From Tritrichomonas musculus (lineage: Eukaryota; Parabasalia; Tritrichomonadida; Tritrichomonadidae): a stretch of 33,764 nucleotides of DNA. Shown in pieces: positions 1 through 13,620 of this stretch. Position numbers and translations under genes: made by a program. Each line of letters starts with the position of its first letter. Positions within the stretch are counted from its first letter, which is position 1. The notes below the pieces were generated by a model. That model had not been told where the DNA came from. It was given only the letters and a program-made list of their open reading frames with translations, and ran no database searches. The stretch covers positions 1-33,764 of the forward strand of contig JAPFFF010000175.1 in NCBI GenBank assembly GCA_039105265.1. Direction: 5' to 3'.

Positions 1-2785
1 TTTGCTATCTGTAGTTCGCCATCTGTAAATCGCCATCTGTAGTTCGCTATCTGTAGTTCGCTATCTGTAGTTCTCCATCTGTAGTTTGCTATCTGTAGTT
101 CGCCATCTGTAAATCGCCATCTGTAGTTCGCTATCTGTAGTTCTCCATCTGTAGTTTGCTATCTGTAGTTCGCTATCTGTAGTTCTCCATCTGTAGTTTG
201 CTATCTGTAGTTCTCCATCTGTAGTTTGCTATCTGTAGTTCGCCATCTGTAAATCGTCCATCTGTAGTTTGCCATCTGTAAATCGTCCATCTGTAGTTCG
301 CTATCTGTAGTTCTCCATCTGTAGTTTGCTATCTGTAGTTCTCCATCTGTAGTTTGCTATCTGTAAATCGCCATCTGTAAATCGTCCATCTGTAGTTTGC
401 CATCTGTAAATCGTCCATCTGTAGTTCGCTATCTGTAGTTCTCCATCTGTAGTTCGCTATCTGTAGTTCGCTATCTGTAAATCGCCATCTGTAGTTCTCC
501 ATCTGTAGTTTGCTATCTGTAAATCGTCCATCTGTAGTTCTCCATCTGTAGTTTGCCATCTGTAAATCGTCCATCTGTAGTTTGCCATCTGTAAATCGTC
601 CATCTGTAGTTCGCTATCTGTAGTTCTCCATCTGTAGTTCGCTATCTGTAGTTCTCCATCTGTAGTTCGCTATCTGTAATTCGCTATCTGTAAATCGCCA
701 TCTGTAGTTCTCCATCTGTAGTTTGCTATCTGTAAATCGTCCATCTGTAGTTCTCCATCTGTAGTTTGCCATCTGTAAATCGTCCATCTGTAGTTCGCTA
801 TCTTTAGTTTGCCATCTGTAAATCGTCCATCTGTAGTTCTCCATCTGTAGTTTGCTATCTGTAGTTCGCCATCTGTAAATCGTCCATCTGTAGTTTGCCA
901 TCTGTAAATCGTCCATCTGTGGTTCGCTATCTGTAGTTCTCCATCTGTAGTTCTCCATCTGTAGTTCGCTATCTGTAGTTCGCTATCTGTAAATCGCCAT
1001 CTGTAGTTCTCCATCTGTAGTTTGCCATCTGTAAATCGTCCATCTGTAGTTCTCCATCTGTAGTTTGCCATCTGTAAATCGTCCATCTGTAGTTCTCCAT
1101 CTGTAGTTTGCCATCTGTAAATCGTCCATCTGTGGTTCGCTATCTGTAGTTCTCCATCTGTAGTTCTCCATCTGTAGTTCGCTATCTGTAGTTCGCTATC
1201 TGTAAATCGCCATCTGTAGTTCTCCATCTGTAGTTTGCCATCTGTAAATCGTCCATCTGTAGTTCTCCATCTGTAGTTTGCCATCTGTAAATCGTCCATC
1301 TGTAGTTCTCCATCTGTAGTTTGCCATCTGTAAATCGTCCATCTGTAGTTCTCCATCTGTAGTTTGCCATCTGTAAATCGTCCATCTGTAGTTCTCCATC
1401 TGTAGTTTGCCATCTGTAAATCGTCCATCTGTGGTTCGCTATCTGTAGTTTGCCATCTGTAAATCGTCCATCTTTGGTTCGCTATCTGTAGTCCTCCATC
1501 TGTAGTTTGCCATCTGTAGTTCGCCATCTGTAAATCGCCATCTGTAAATCGTCCATCTGTAGTTTGCCATCTGTAGTTTGTTATCTGTAGTTCGCCATCT
1601 GTAAATCGCCATCTGTAGTTCTCCATCTGTAGTTCTTCATCTGTAAATCGTCCATCTGTGGTTCGCTATCTGTAGTTCTCCATCTGTAGTTTGCCATCTG
1701 TAGTTCGCTATCAATAAATCGCCATCTGTAAATCGTCCATCTGTAGTTTGCCATCTGTAAATCGTCCATCTGTGGTTCGCTATCTGTAGTTCTCCATCTG
1801 TAGTTTGCCATCTGTAGTTCGCTATCAATAAATCGCCATCTGTAAATCGTCCATCTGTAGTTCTCCATCTGTAAATCGTCCATCTGTGGTTCGCTATCTG
1901 TAGTTCTCCATCTGTAGTTTGCCATCTGTAGTTCGCTATCAATAAATCGCCATCTGTAAATCGTCCATCTGTAGTTTGCCATCTGTAAATCGTCCATCTG
2001 TAGTTCGCTATCTGTAGTTCTCCATCTGTAGTTAGCTATCTGTAAATCGCCATCTGTAGTTCGCTATCTGTAGTTCTCCATCTGTAGTTTGCCATCTGTA
2101 GTTCGCTATCTGTAGTTCGCCATCTGTAGTTCTCCATCTGTAGTTCTTCATCTGTAAATCGTCCATCTGTGGTTCGCTATCTGTAGTTCTCCATCTGTAG
2201 TTTGCCATCTGTAGTTCGCCATCTGTAGTTCGCTATCTGTAAATCGCCATCTGTAGTTTGCCATCTGTAAATCGTCCATCTGTAGTTCGCCATCTGTAGT
2301 TCTCCATCTGTAGTTTGCTATCTGTAGTTCGCCATCTGTAAATCGCCATCTGTAGTTCTCCATCTGTAGTTCTTCATCTGTAAATCGTCCATCTGTAGTT
2401 CGCTATCTGTAGTTTGCCATCTGTAAATCGTCCATCTGTGGTTCGCTATCTGTAGTTCTCCATCTGTAGTTTGCCATCTGTAGTTCGCTATCTATAAATC
2501 GTCCATCTGTGGTTCGCTATCTGTAAATCGTCCATCTGTAGTTCGCTATCTGTAGTTCTCCATCTGTAGTTTGCTATCTGTAGTTCGCCATCTGTAAATC
2601 GCCATCTGTAGTTCGCTATCTGTAGTTCTCCATCTGTAGTTTGCTATCTGTAGTTCGCTATCTGTAGTTCTCCATCTGTAGTTTGCTATCTGTAGTTCTC
2701 CATCTGTAGTTTGCTATCTGTAGTTCGCCATCTGTAAATCGTCCATCTGTAGTTTGCCATCTGTAAATCGTCCATCTGTAGTTCG

Positions 2786-5366
2786 CTATCTGTAGTTCTC
2801 CATCTGTAGTTTGCTATCTGTAGTTCTCCATCTGTAGTTTGCTATCTGTAAATCGCCATCTGTAAATCGTCCATCTGTAGTTTGCCATCTGTAAATCGTC
2901 CATCTGTAGTTTGCCATCTGTAAATCGTCCATCTGTAGTTCGCTATCTGTAGTTCTCCATCTGTAGTTCGCTATCTGTAGTTCTCCATCTGTAGTTCTCC
3001 ATCTGTAGTTTGCCATCTGTAAATCGTCCATCTGTAGTTTGCCATCTGTAAATCGTCCATCTGTAGTTCGCTATCTGTAGTTCTCCATCTGTAGTTCGCT
3101 ATCTGTAGTTCTCCATCTGTAGTTCGCTATCTGTAATTCGCTATCTGTAAATCGCCATCTGTAGTTCTCCATCTGTAGTTTGCTATCTGTAAATCGTCCA
3201 TCTGTAGTTCTCCATCTGTAGTTTGCCATCTGTAAATCGTCCATCTGTAGTTCGCTATCTTTAGTTTGCCATCTGTAAATCGTCCATCTGTAGTTCTCCA
3301 TCTGTAGTTTGCTATCTGTAGTTCGCCATCTGTAAATCGTCCATCTGTAGTTTGCCATCTGTAAATCGTCCATCTGTGGTTCGCTATCTGTAGTTCTCCA
3401 TCTGTAGTTCTCCATCTGTAGTTCGCTATCTGTAGTTCGCTATCTGTAAATCGCCATCTGTAGTTCTCCATCTGTAGTTTGCCATCTGTAAATCGTCCAT
3501 CTGTAGTTCTCCATCTGTAGTTTGCCATCTGTAAATCGTCCATCTGTAGTTCGCTATCTGTAGTTTGCCATCTGTAAATCGTCCATCTGTAGTTCTCCAT
3601 CTGTAGTTCTTCATCTGTAAATCGTCCATCTGTGGTTCGCTATCTGTAGTTCTTCATCTGTAAATCGTCCATCTTTGGTTCGCTATCTGTAGTCCTCCAT
3701 CTGTAGTTTGCCATCTGTAGTTCGCCATCTGTAAATCGCCATCTGTAAATCGTCCATCTGTAGTTTGCCATCTGTAAATCGTCCATCTGTAGTTCGCTAT
3801 CTGTAGTTTGCTATCTGTAGTTCGCCATCTGTAAATCGCCATCTGTAAATTGTCCATTTGTAAATCGTCCATCTGTAGTTCGCTATCTGTAGTTCTCCAT
3901 CTGTAGTTTGCTATCTGTAGTTCGCCATCTGTAGTTCTCCATCTGTAGTTCTCCATCTGTAGTTTGCTATCTGTAGTTCGCCATCTGTAAATCGTCCATC
4001 TGTAGTTTGCCATCTGTAAATCGTCCATCTGTGGTTCGCTATCTGTAGTTCTCCATCTGTAGTTCTCCATCTGTAGTTCGCTATCTGTAAATCGCCATCT
4101 GTAGTTCTCCATCTGTAGTTTGCCATCTGTAAATCGTCCATCTGTAGTTTGCCATCTGTAAATCGTCCATCTGTGGTTCGCTATCTGTAGTTCTCCATCT
4201 GTAGTTCTCCATCTGTAGTTCGCTATCTGTAGTTCGCTATCTGTAAATCGCCATCTGTAGTTCTCCATCTGTAGTTTGCCATCTGTAAATCGTCCATCTG
4301 TAGTTCTCCATCTGTAGTTTGCCATCTGTAAATCGTCCATCTGTAGTTCGCTATCTGTAGTTTGCCATCTGTAAATCGTCCATCTGTAGTTCTCCATCTG
4401 TAGTTCTTCATCTGTAAATCGTCCATCTGTGGTTCGCTATCTGTAGTTTGCCATCTGTAAATCGTCCATCTTTGGTTCGCTATCTGTAGTCCTCCATCTG
4501 TAGTTTGCCATCTGTAGTTCGCCATCTGTAAATCGCCATCTGTAAATCGTCCATCTGTAGTCCTCCATCTGTAGTTTGCCATCTGTAGTTCGCCATCTGT
4601 AAATCGCCATCTGTAAATCGTCCATCTGTAGTTTGCCATCTGTAAATCGTCCATCTGTAGTTCGCTATCTGTAGTTCGCTATCTGTAAATCGCCATCTGT
4701 AGTTCTCCATCTGTAGTTTGCCATCTGTAAATCGTCCATCTGTAGTTTGCCATCTGTAAATCGTCCATCTGTGGTTCGCTATCTGTAGTTCTCCATCTGT
4801 AGTTCTCCATCTGTAGTTCGCTATCTGTAGTTCGCTATCTGTAAATCGCCATCTGTAGTTCTCCATCTGTAGTTTGCCATCTGTAAATCGTCCATCTGTA
4901 GTTCTCCATCTGTAGTTTGCCATCTGTAAATCGTCCATCTGTAGTTCGCTATCTGTAGTTTGCCATCTGTAAATCGTCCATCTGTAGTTCTCCATCTGTA
5001 GTTCTTCATCTGTAAATCGTCCATCTGTGGTTCGCTATCTGTAGTTCTTCATCTGTAAATCGTCCATCTTTGGTTCGCTATCTGTAGTCCTCCATCTGTA
5101 GTTTGCCATCTGTAGTTCGCCATCTGTAAATCGCCATCTGTAAATCGTCCATCTGTAGTTTGCCATCTGTAAATCGTCCATCTGTAGTTCGCTATCTGTA
5201 GTTCGCTATCTGTAAATCGCCATCTGTAGTTCTCCATCTGTAGTTTGCCATCTGTAAATCGTCCATCTGTAGTTCTCCATCTGTAGTTTGCCATCTGTAA
5301 ATCGTCCATCTGTAGTTCTCCATCTGTAGTTTGCCATCTGTAAATCGTCCATCTGTAGTTCTCCAT
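2786..5366. repeat. Higher-order segment, first copy of the 14,517-bp displaced duplication
   Basis: The order of unit variants from here matches the order at 17303-19883 with a constant displacement of 14,517 bp, followed at several landmarks: 2786/17303, 3071/17588, 3654/18171, 4223/18740, 4480/18997 and 5049/19566. Rare markers such as CCATTTGTAAATCGT (about 3850) and CTATCTGTAATTCG (about 3130) fall at matching places. A few single-unit substitutions separate the copies. To the left the match probably continues with one 14-bp unit of difference (2148 against 16651, displacement 14,503). Confidence 0.85.
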
Positions 5367-6832
5367 CTGTAGTTCTTCATCTGTAAATCGTCCATCTGTG
5401 GTTCGCTATCTGTAGTTTGCCATCTGTAGTTTGCCATCTGTAGTTCGCCATCTGTAAATCGCCATCTGTAAATCGTCCATCTGTAGTTTGCCATCTGTAA
5501 ATCGTCCATCTGTAGTTCGCTATCTGTAGTTCGCTATCTGTAAATCGCCATCTGTAGTTCTCCATCTGTAGTTTGCCATCTGTAAATCGTCCATCTGTAG
5601 TTCTCCATCTGTAGTTTGCCATCTGTAAATCGTCCATCTGTAGTTCTCCATCTGTAGTTTGCCATCTGTAAATCGTCCATCTGTAGTTCTCCATCTGTAG
5701 TTTGCCATCTGTAAATCGTCCATCTGTAGTTCTCCATCTGTAGTTTGCCATCTGTAAATCGTCCATCTGTAGTTCTCCATCTGTAGTTCTTCATCTGTAA
5801 ATCGTCCATCTGTAGTTCGCTATCTGTAGTTTGCCATCTGTAAATCGTCCATCTTTGGTTCGCTATCTGTAGTCCTCCATCTGTAGTTTGCCATCTGTAG
5901 TTCGCCATCTGTAAATCGCCATCTGTAAATCGTCCATCTGTAGTTTGCCATCTGTAAATCGTCCATCTGTAGTTCGCTATCTGTAGTTCGCTATCTGTAA
6001 ATCGCCATCTGTAGTTCTCCATCTGTAGTTTGCCATCTGTAAATCGTCCATCTGTAGTTTGCCATCTGTAAATCGTCCATCTGTAGTTCGCTATCTGTAG
6101 TTTGCCATCTGTAAATCGTCCATCTGTAGTTCTCCATCTGTAGTTCTTCATCTGTAAATCGTCCATCTGTAGTTCGCTATCTGTAGTTCTCCATCTGTAG
6201 TTTGCCATCTGTAAATCGTCCATCTGTAGTTCTCCATCTGTAGTTCTTCATCTGTAAATCGTCCATCTTTGGTTCGCTATCTGTAGTCCTCCATCTGTAG
6301 TTTGCCATCTGTAGTTCGCCATCTGTAAATCGCCATCTGTAAATCGTCCATCTGTAGTTTGCCATCTGTAAATCGTCCATCTGTAGTTCGCTATCTGTAG
6401 TTCGCTATCTGTAAATCGCCATCTGTAGTTCTCCATCTGTAGTTTGCCATCTGTAAATCGTCCATCTGTAGTTCTCCATCTGTAGTTTGCCATCTGTAAA
6501 TCGTCCATCTGTAGTTCTCCATCTGTAGTTTGCCATCTGTAAATCGTCCATCTGTAGTTCTCCATCTGTAGTTTGCCATCTGTAAATCGTCCATCTGTAG
6601 TTCTCCATCTGTAGTTTGCCATCTGTAAATCGTCCATCTGTAGTTCTCCATCTGTAGTTTGCCATCTGTAAATCGTCCATCTGTGGTTCGCTATCTGTAG
6701 TTTGCCATCTGTAAATCGTCCATCTTTGGTTCGCTATCTGTAGTCCTCCATCTGTAGTTTGCCATCTGTAGTTCGCCATCTGTAAATCGCCATCTGTAAA
6801 TCGTCCATCTGTAGTTTGCCATCTGTAGTTTG

Positions 6833-8394
6833 TTATCTGTAGTTCGCCATCTGTAAATCGCCATCTGTAGTTCTCCATCTGTAGTTCTTCATCTGTAAAT
6901 CGTCCATCTGTGGTTCGCTATCTGTAGTTCTCCATCTGTAGTTTGCCATCTGTAGTTCGCTATCAATAAATCGCCATCTGTAAATCGTCCATCTGTAGTT
7001 TGCCATCTGTAAATCGTCCATCTGTAGTTCGCTATCTGTAGTTCTCCATCTGTAGTTAGCTATCTGTAAATCGCCATCTGTAGTTCGCTATCTGTAGTTC
7101 TCCATCTGTAGTTTGCCATCTGTAGTTCGCTATCTGTAGTTCGCCATCTGTAGTTCTCCATCTGTAGTTCTTCATCTGTAAATCGTCCATCTGTGGTTCG
7201 CTATCTGTAGTTCTCCATCTGTAGTTTGCCATCTGTAGTTCGCCATCTGTAGTTCGCTATCTGTAAATCGCCATCTGTAGTTTGCCATCTGTAAATCGTC
7301 CATCTGTAGTTCGCCATCTGTAGTTCTCCATCTGTAGTTTGCTATCTGTAGTTCGCCATCTGTAAATCGCCATCTGTAGTTCTCCATCTGTAGTTCTTCA
7401 TCTGTAAATCGTCCATCTGTAGTTCGCTATCTGTAGTTTGCCATCTGTAAATCGTCCATCTGTGGTTCGCTATCTGTAGTTCTCCATCTGTAGTTTGCCA
7501 TCTGTAGTTTGCCATCTGTAGTTCGCTATCTGTAAATCGTCCATCTGTGGTTCGCTATCTGTAAATCGTCCATCTGTAGTTCGCTATCTGTAGTTCTCCA
7601 TCTGTAGTTTGCTATCTGTAGTTCGCCATCTGTAAATCGCCATCTGTAGTTCGCTATCTGTAGTTCTCCATCTGTAGTTTGCTATCTGTAGTTCGCTATC
7701 TGTAGTTCTCCATCTGTAGTTTGCTATCTGTAGTTCTCCATCTGTAGTTCGCTATCTGTAAATCGCCATCTGTAGTTCGCTATCTGTAGTTCGCTATCTG
7801 TAAATCGCCATCTGTAGTTCTCCATCTGTAGTTTGCCATCTGTAAATCGTCCATCTGTAGTTTGCCATCTGTAAATCGTCCATCTGTGGTTCGCTATCTG
7901 TAGTTCTCCATCTGTAGTTCTCCATCTGTAGTTCTCCATCTGTAGTTCGCTATCTGTAGTTCGCTATCTGTAAATCGCCATCTGTAGTTCTCCATCTGTA
8001 GTTTGCCATCTGTAAATCGTCCATCTGTAGTTCTCCATCTGTAGTTTGCCATCTGTAAATCGTCCATCTGTAGTTCTCCATCTGTAGTTTGCCATCTGTA
8101 AATCGTCCATCTGTAGTTCTCCATCTGTAGTTTGCCATCTGTAAATCGTCCATCTGTAGTTCTCCATCTGTAGTTTGCCATCTGTAAATCGTCCATCTGT
8201 GGTTCGCTATCTGTAGTTTGCCATCTGTAAATCGTCCATCTTTGGTTCGCTATCTGTAGTCCTCCATCTGTAGTTTGCCATCTGTAGTTCGCCATCTGTA
8301 AATCGCCATCTGTAAATCGTCCATCTGTAGTTCTCCATCTGTAGTTTGTTATCTGTAGTTCGCCATCTGTAAATCGCCATCTGTAGTTCTCCAT
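6833..8394. repeat. Higher-order segment, first copy of the 2,958-bp duplication
   Basis: The variant order matches 9791-11352 at a constant displacement of 2,958 bp (landmarks 6833/9791, 7172/10130, 7724/10682, 7894/10852, 7950/10908). Both copies carry the markers GTTATCTGTAG, CTATCAATAAATCG and GTTAGCTATC in the same order. A small difference lies near 8330, where one copy has a TTCT-type unit in place of a TTTG-type unit. Confidence 0.8.
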
Positions 8395-9790
8395 CTGTAG
8401 TTCTTCATCTGTAAATCGTCCATCTGTGGTTCGCTATCTGTAGTTCTCCATCTGTAGTTTGCCATCTGTAAATCGTCCATCTGTAGTTTGCCATCTGTAA
8501 ATCGTCCATCTGTAGTTCTCCATCTGTAGTTCTTCATCTGTAAATCGTCCATCTGTAGTTCGCTATCTGTAGTTCTCCATCTGTAGTTTGCCATCTGTAA
8601 ATCGTCCATCTGTAGTTCTCCATCTGTAGTTCTTCATCTGTAAATCGTCCATCTGTAGTTCGCTATCTGTAGTTCTCCATCTGTAGTTTGCCATCTGTAG
8701 TTCGCCATCTGTAAATCGCCATCTGTAAATCGTCCATCTGTAGTTTGCCATCTGTAAATCGTCCATCTGTAGTTCGCTATCTGTAGTTCGCTATCTGTAA
8801 ATCGCCATCTGTAGTTCTCCATCTGTAGTTTGCCATCTGTAAATCGTCCATCTGTAGTTCTCCATCTGTAGTTTGCCATCTGTAAATCGTCCATCTGTAG
8901 TTCTCCATCTGTAGTTTGCCATCTGTAAATCGTCCATCTGTAGTTCTCCATCTGTAGTTTGCCATCTGTAAATCGTCCATCTGTAGTTCTCCATCTGTAG
9001 TTTGCCATCTGTAAATCGTCCATCTGTAGTTCTCCATCTGTAGTTCTTCATCTGTAAATCGTCCATCTGTGGTTCGCTATCTGTAGTTTGCCATCTGTAA
9101 ATCGTCCATCTTTGGTTCGCTATCTGTAGTCCTCCATCTGTAGTTTGCCATCTGTAGTTCGCCATCTGTAAATCGCCATCTGTAAATCGTCCATCTGTAG
9201 TTTGCCATCTGTAAATCGTCCATCTGTAGTTTGCCATCTGTAAATCGTCCATCTGTAGTTCGCTATCTGTAGTTCGCTATCTGTAAATCGCCATCTGTAG
9301 TTCTCCATCTGTAGTTTGCCATCTGTAAATCGTCCATCTGTAGTTCTCCATCTGTAGTTTGCCATCTGTAAATCGTCCATCTGTAGTTCTCCATCTGTAG
9401 TTTGCCATCTGTAAATCGTCCATCTGTAGTTCTCCATCTGTAGTTTGCCATCTGTAAATCGTCCATCTGTAGTTCTCCATCTGTAGTTTGCCATCTGTAA
9501 ATCGTCCATCTGTAGTTCTCCATCTGTAGTTTGCCATCTGTAAATCGTCCATCTGTAGTTCTCCATCTGTAGTTTGCCATCTGTAAATCGTCCATCTGTA
9601 GTTCTCCATCTGTAGTTTGCCATCTGTAAATCGTCCATCTGTGGTTCGCTATCTGTAGTTTGCCATCTGTAAATCGTCCATCTTTGGTTCGCTATCTGTA
9701 GTCCTCCATCTGTAGTTTGCCATCTGTAGTTCGCCATCTGTAAATCGCCATCTGTAAATCGTCCATCTGTAGTTTGCCATCTGTAGTTTG

Positions 9791-11352
9791 TTATCTGTAG
9801 TTCGCCATCTGTAAATCGCCATCTGTAGTTCTCCATCTGTAGTTCTTCATCTGTAAATCGTCCATCTGTGGTTCGCTATCTGTAGTTCTCCATCTGTAGT
9901 TTGCCATCTGTAGTTCGCTATCAATAAATCGCCATCTGTAAATCGTCCATCTGTAGTTTGCCATCTGTAAATCGTCCATCTGTAGTTCGCTATCTGTAGT
10001 TCTCCATCTGTAGTTAGCTATCTGTAAATCGCCATCTGTAGTTCGCTATCTGTAGTTCTCCATCTGTAGTTTGCCATCTGTAGTTCGCTATCTGTAGTTC
10101 GCCATCTGTAGTTCTCCATCTGTAGTTCTTCATCTGTAAATCGTCCATCTGTGGTTCGCTATCTGTAGTTCTCCATCTGTAGTTTGCCATCTGTAGTTCG
10201 CCATCTGTAGTTCGCTATCTGTAAATCGCCATCTGTAGTTTGCCATCTGTAAATCGTCCATCTGTAGTTCGCCATCTGTAGTTCTCCATCTGTAGTTTGC
10301 TATCTGTAGTTCGCCATCTGTAAATCGCCATCTGTAGTTCTCCATCTGTAGTTCTTCATCTGTAAATCGTCCATCTGTAGTTCGCTATCTGTAGTTTGCC
10401 ATCTGTAAATCGTCCATCTGTGGTTCGCTATCTGTAGTTCTCCATCTGTAGTTTGCCATCTGTAGTTTGCCATCTGTAGTTCGCTATCTGTAAATCGTCC
10501 ATCTGTGGTTCGCTATCTGTAAATCGTCCATCTGTAGTTCGCTATCTGTAGTTCTCCATCTGTAGTTTGCTATCTGTAGTTCGCCATCTGTAAATCGCCA
10601 TCTGTAGTTCGCTATCTGTAGTTCTCCATCTGTAGTTTGCTATCTGTAGTTCGCTATCTGTAGTTCTCCATCTGTAGTTTGCTATCTGTAGTTCTCCATC
10701 TGTAGTTCGCTATCTGTAAATCGCCATCTGTAGTTCGCTATCTGTAGTTCGCTATCTGTAAATCGCCATCTGTAGTTCTCCATCTGTAGTTTGCCATCTG
10801 TAAATCGTCCATCTGTAGTTTGCCATCTGTAAATCGTCCATCTGTGGTTCGCTATCTGTAGTTCTCCATCTGTAGTTCTCCATCTGTAGTTCTCCATCTG
10901 TAGTTCGCTATCTGTAGTTCGCTATCTGTAAATCGCCATCTGTAGTTCTCCATCTGTAGTTTGCCATCTGTAAATCGTCCATCTGTAGTTCTCCATCTGT
11001 AGTTTGCCATCTGTAAATCGTCCATCTGTAGTTCTCCATCTGTAGTTTGCCATCTGTAAATCGTCCATCTGTAGTTCTCCATCTGTAGTTTGCCATCTGT
11101 AAATCGTCCATCTGTAGTTCTCCATCTGTAGTTTGCCATCTGTAAATCGTCCATCTGTGGTTCGCTATCTGTAGTTTGCCATCTGTAAATCGTCCATCTT
11201 TGGTTCGCTATCTGTAGTCCTCCATCTGTAGTTTGCCATCTGTAGTTCGCCATCTGTAAATCGCCATCTGTAAATCGTCCATCTGTAGTTTGCCATCTGT
11301 AGTTTGTTATCTGTAGTTCGCCATCTGTAAATCGCCATCTGTAGTTCTCCAT
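9791..11352. repeat. Higher-order segment, second copy of the 2,958-bp duplication
   Basis: This is the partner of 6833-8394. Its right part (10852-11352) recurs at 12768-13268 (displacement 1,916) and again, with few changes, at 15857-16357 (displacement a further 3,089). That roughly 500-bp module is therefore present at least four times. Confidence 0.8.
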
Positions 11353-13620
11353 CTGTAGTTCTTCATCTGTAAATCGTCCATCTGTGGTTCGCTATCTGTA
11401 GTTCTCCATCTGTAGTTTGCCATCTGTAGTTCGCTATCAATAAATCGCCATCTGTAAATCGTCCATCTGTAGTTCTCCATCTGTAAATCGTCCATCTGTA
11501 GTTCGCTATCTGTAGTTCTCCATCTGTAGTTTGCCATCTGTAGTTCGCTATCAATAAATCGCCATCTGTAAATCGTCCATCTGTAGTTTGCCATCTGTAA
11601 ATCGTCCATCTGTAGTTCGCTATCTGTAGTTCTCCATCTGTAGTTAGCTATCTGTAAATCGCCATCTGTAGTTCGCTATCTGTAGTTCTCCATCTGTAGT
11701 TTGCCATCTGTAGTTCGCTATCTGTAGTTCGCCATCTGTAGTTCTCCATCTGTAGTTCTTCATCTGTAAATCGTCCATCTGTGGTTCGCTATCTGTAGTT
11801 CTCCATCTGTAGTTTGCCATCTGTAGTTCGCCATCTGTAGTTCGCTATCTGTAAATCGCCATCTGTAGTTTGCCATCTGTAAATCGTCCATCTGTAGTTC
11901 GCCATCTGTAGTTCTCCATCTGTAGTTTGCTATCTGTAGTTCGCCATCTGTAAATCGCCATCTGTAGTTCTCCATCTGTAGTTCTTCATCTGTAAATCGT
12001 CCATCTGTAGTTCGCTATCTGTAGTTCTCCATCTGTAGTTTGCCATCTGTAGTTTGCCATCTGTAGTTCGCTATCTGTAAATCGTCCATCTGTGGTTCGC
12101 TATCTGTAAATCGTCCATCTGTGGTTCGCTATCTGTAGTTCTCCATCTGTAGTTTGCCATCTGTAGTTTGCCATCTGTAGTTCGCTATCTGTAAATCGTC
12201 CATCTGTGGTTCGCTATCTGTAAATCGTCCATCTGTAGTTCGCTATCTGTAGTTCTCCATCTGTAGTTTGCTATCTGTAGTTCGCCATCTGTAAATCGCC
12301 ATCTGTAGTTCGCTATCTGTAGTTCTCCATCTGTAGTTTGCTATCTGTAGTTCGCTATCTGTAGTTCTCCATCTGTAGTTTGCTATCTGTAGTTCTCCAT
12401 CTGTAGTTCGCTATCTGTAAATCGCCATCTGTAGTTCGCTATCTGTAGTTCGCTATCTGTAAATCGCCATCTGTAGTTCTCCATCTGTAGTTTGCCATCT
12501 GTAAATCGTCCATCTGTAGTTCTCCATCTGTAGTTTGCCATCTGTAAATCGTCCATCTGTAGTTCTCCATCTGTAGTTTGCCATCTGTAAATCGTCCATC
12601 TGTAGTTTGCCATCTGTAAATCGTCCATCTGTGGTTCGCTATCTGTAGTTCTTCATCTGTAAATCGTCCATCTTTGGTTCGCTATCTGTAGTTCGCTATC
12701 TGTAGTTTGCCATCTGTAAATCGTCCATCTGTAGTTTGCCATCTGTAAATCGTCCATCTGTGGTTCGCTATCTGTAGTTCTCCATCTGTAGTTCTCCATC
12801 TGTAGTTCTCCATCTGTAGTTCGCTATCTGTAGTTCGCTATCTGTAAATCGCCATCTGTAGTTCTCCATCTGTAGTTTGCCATCTGTAAATCGTCCATCT
12901 GTAGTTCTCCATCTGTAGTTTGCCATCTGTAAATCGTCCATCTGTAGTTCTCCATCTGTAGTTTGCCATCTGTAAATCGTCCATCTGTAGTTCTCCATCT
13001 GTAGTTTGCCATCTGTAAATCGTCCATCTGTAGTTCTCCATCTGTAGTTTGCCATCTGTAAATCGTCCATCTGTGGTTCGCTATCTGTAGTTTGCCATCT
13101 GTAAATCGTCCATCTTTGGTTCGCTATCTGTAGTCCTCCATCTGTAGTTTGCCATCTGTAGTTCGCCATCTGTAAATCGCCATCTGTAAATCGTCCATCT
13201 GTAGTTTGCCATCTGTAGTTTGTTATCTGTAGTTCGCCATCTGTAAATCGCCATCTGTAGTTCTCCATCTGTAGTTCTTCATCTGTAAATCGTCCATCTG
13301 TGGTTCGCTATCTGTAGTTCTCCATCTGTAGTTTGCCATCTGTAGTTCGCTATCAATAAATCGCCATCTGTAAATCGTCCATCTGTAGTTCTCCATCTGT
13401 AAATCGTCCATCTGTAGTTCGCTATCTGTAGTTCTCCATCTGTAGTTAGCTATCTGTAAATCGCCATCTGTAGTTCGCTATCTGTAGTTCTCCATCTGTA
13501 GTTTGCCATCTGTAGTTTGCCATCTGTAGTTCGCTATCAATAAATCGCCATCTGTAAATCGTCCATCTGTAGTTCTTCATCTGTAAATCGTCCATCTGTG
13601 GTTCGCTATCTGTAGTTCTC

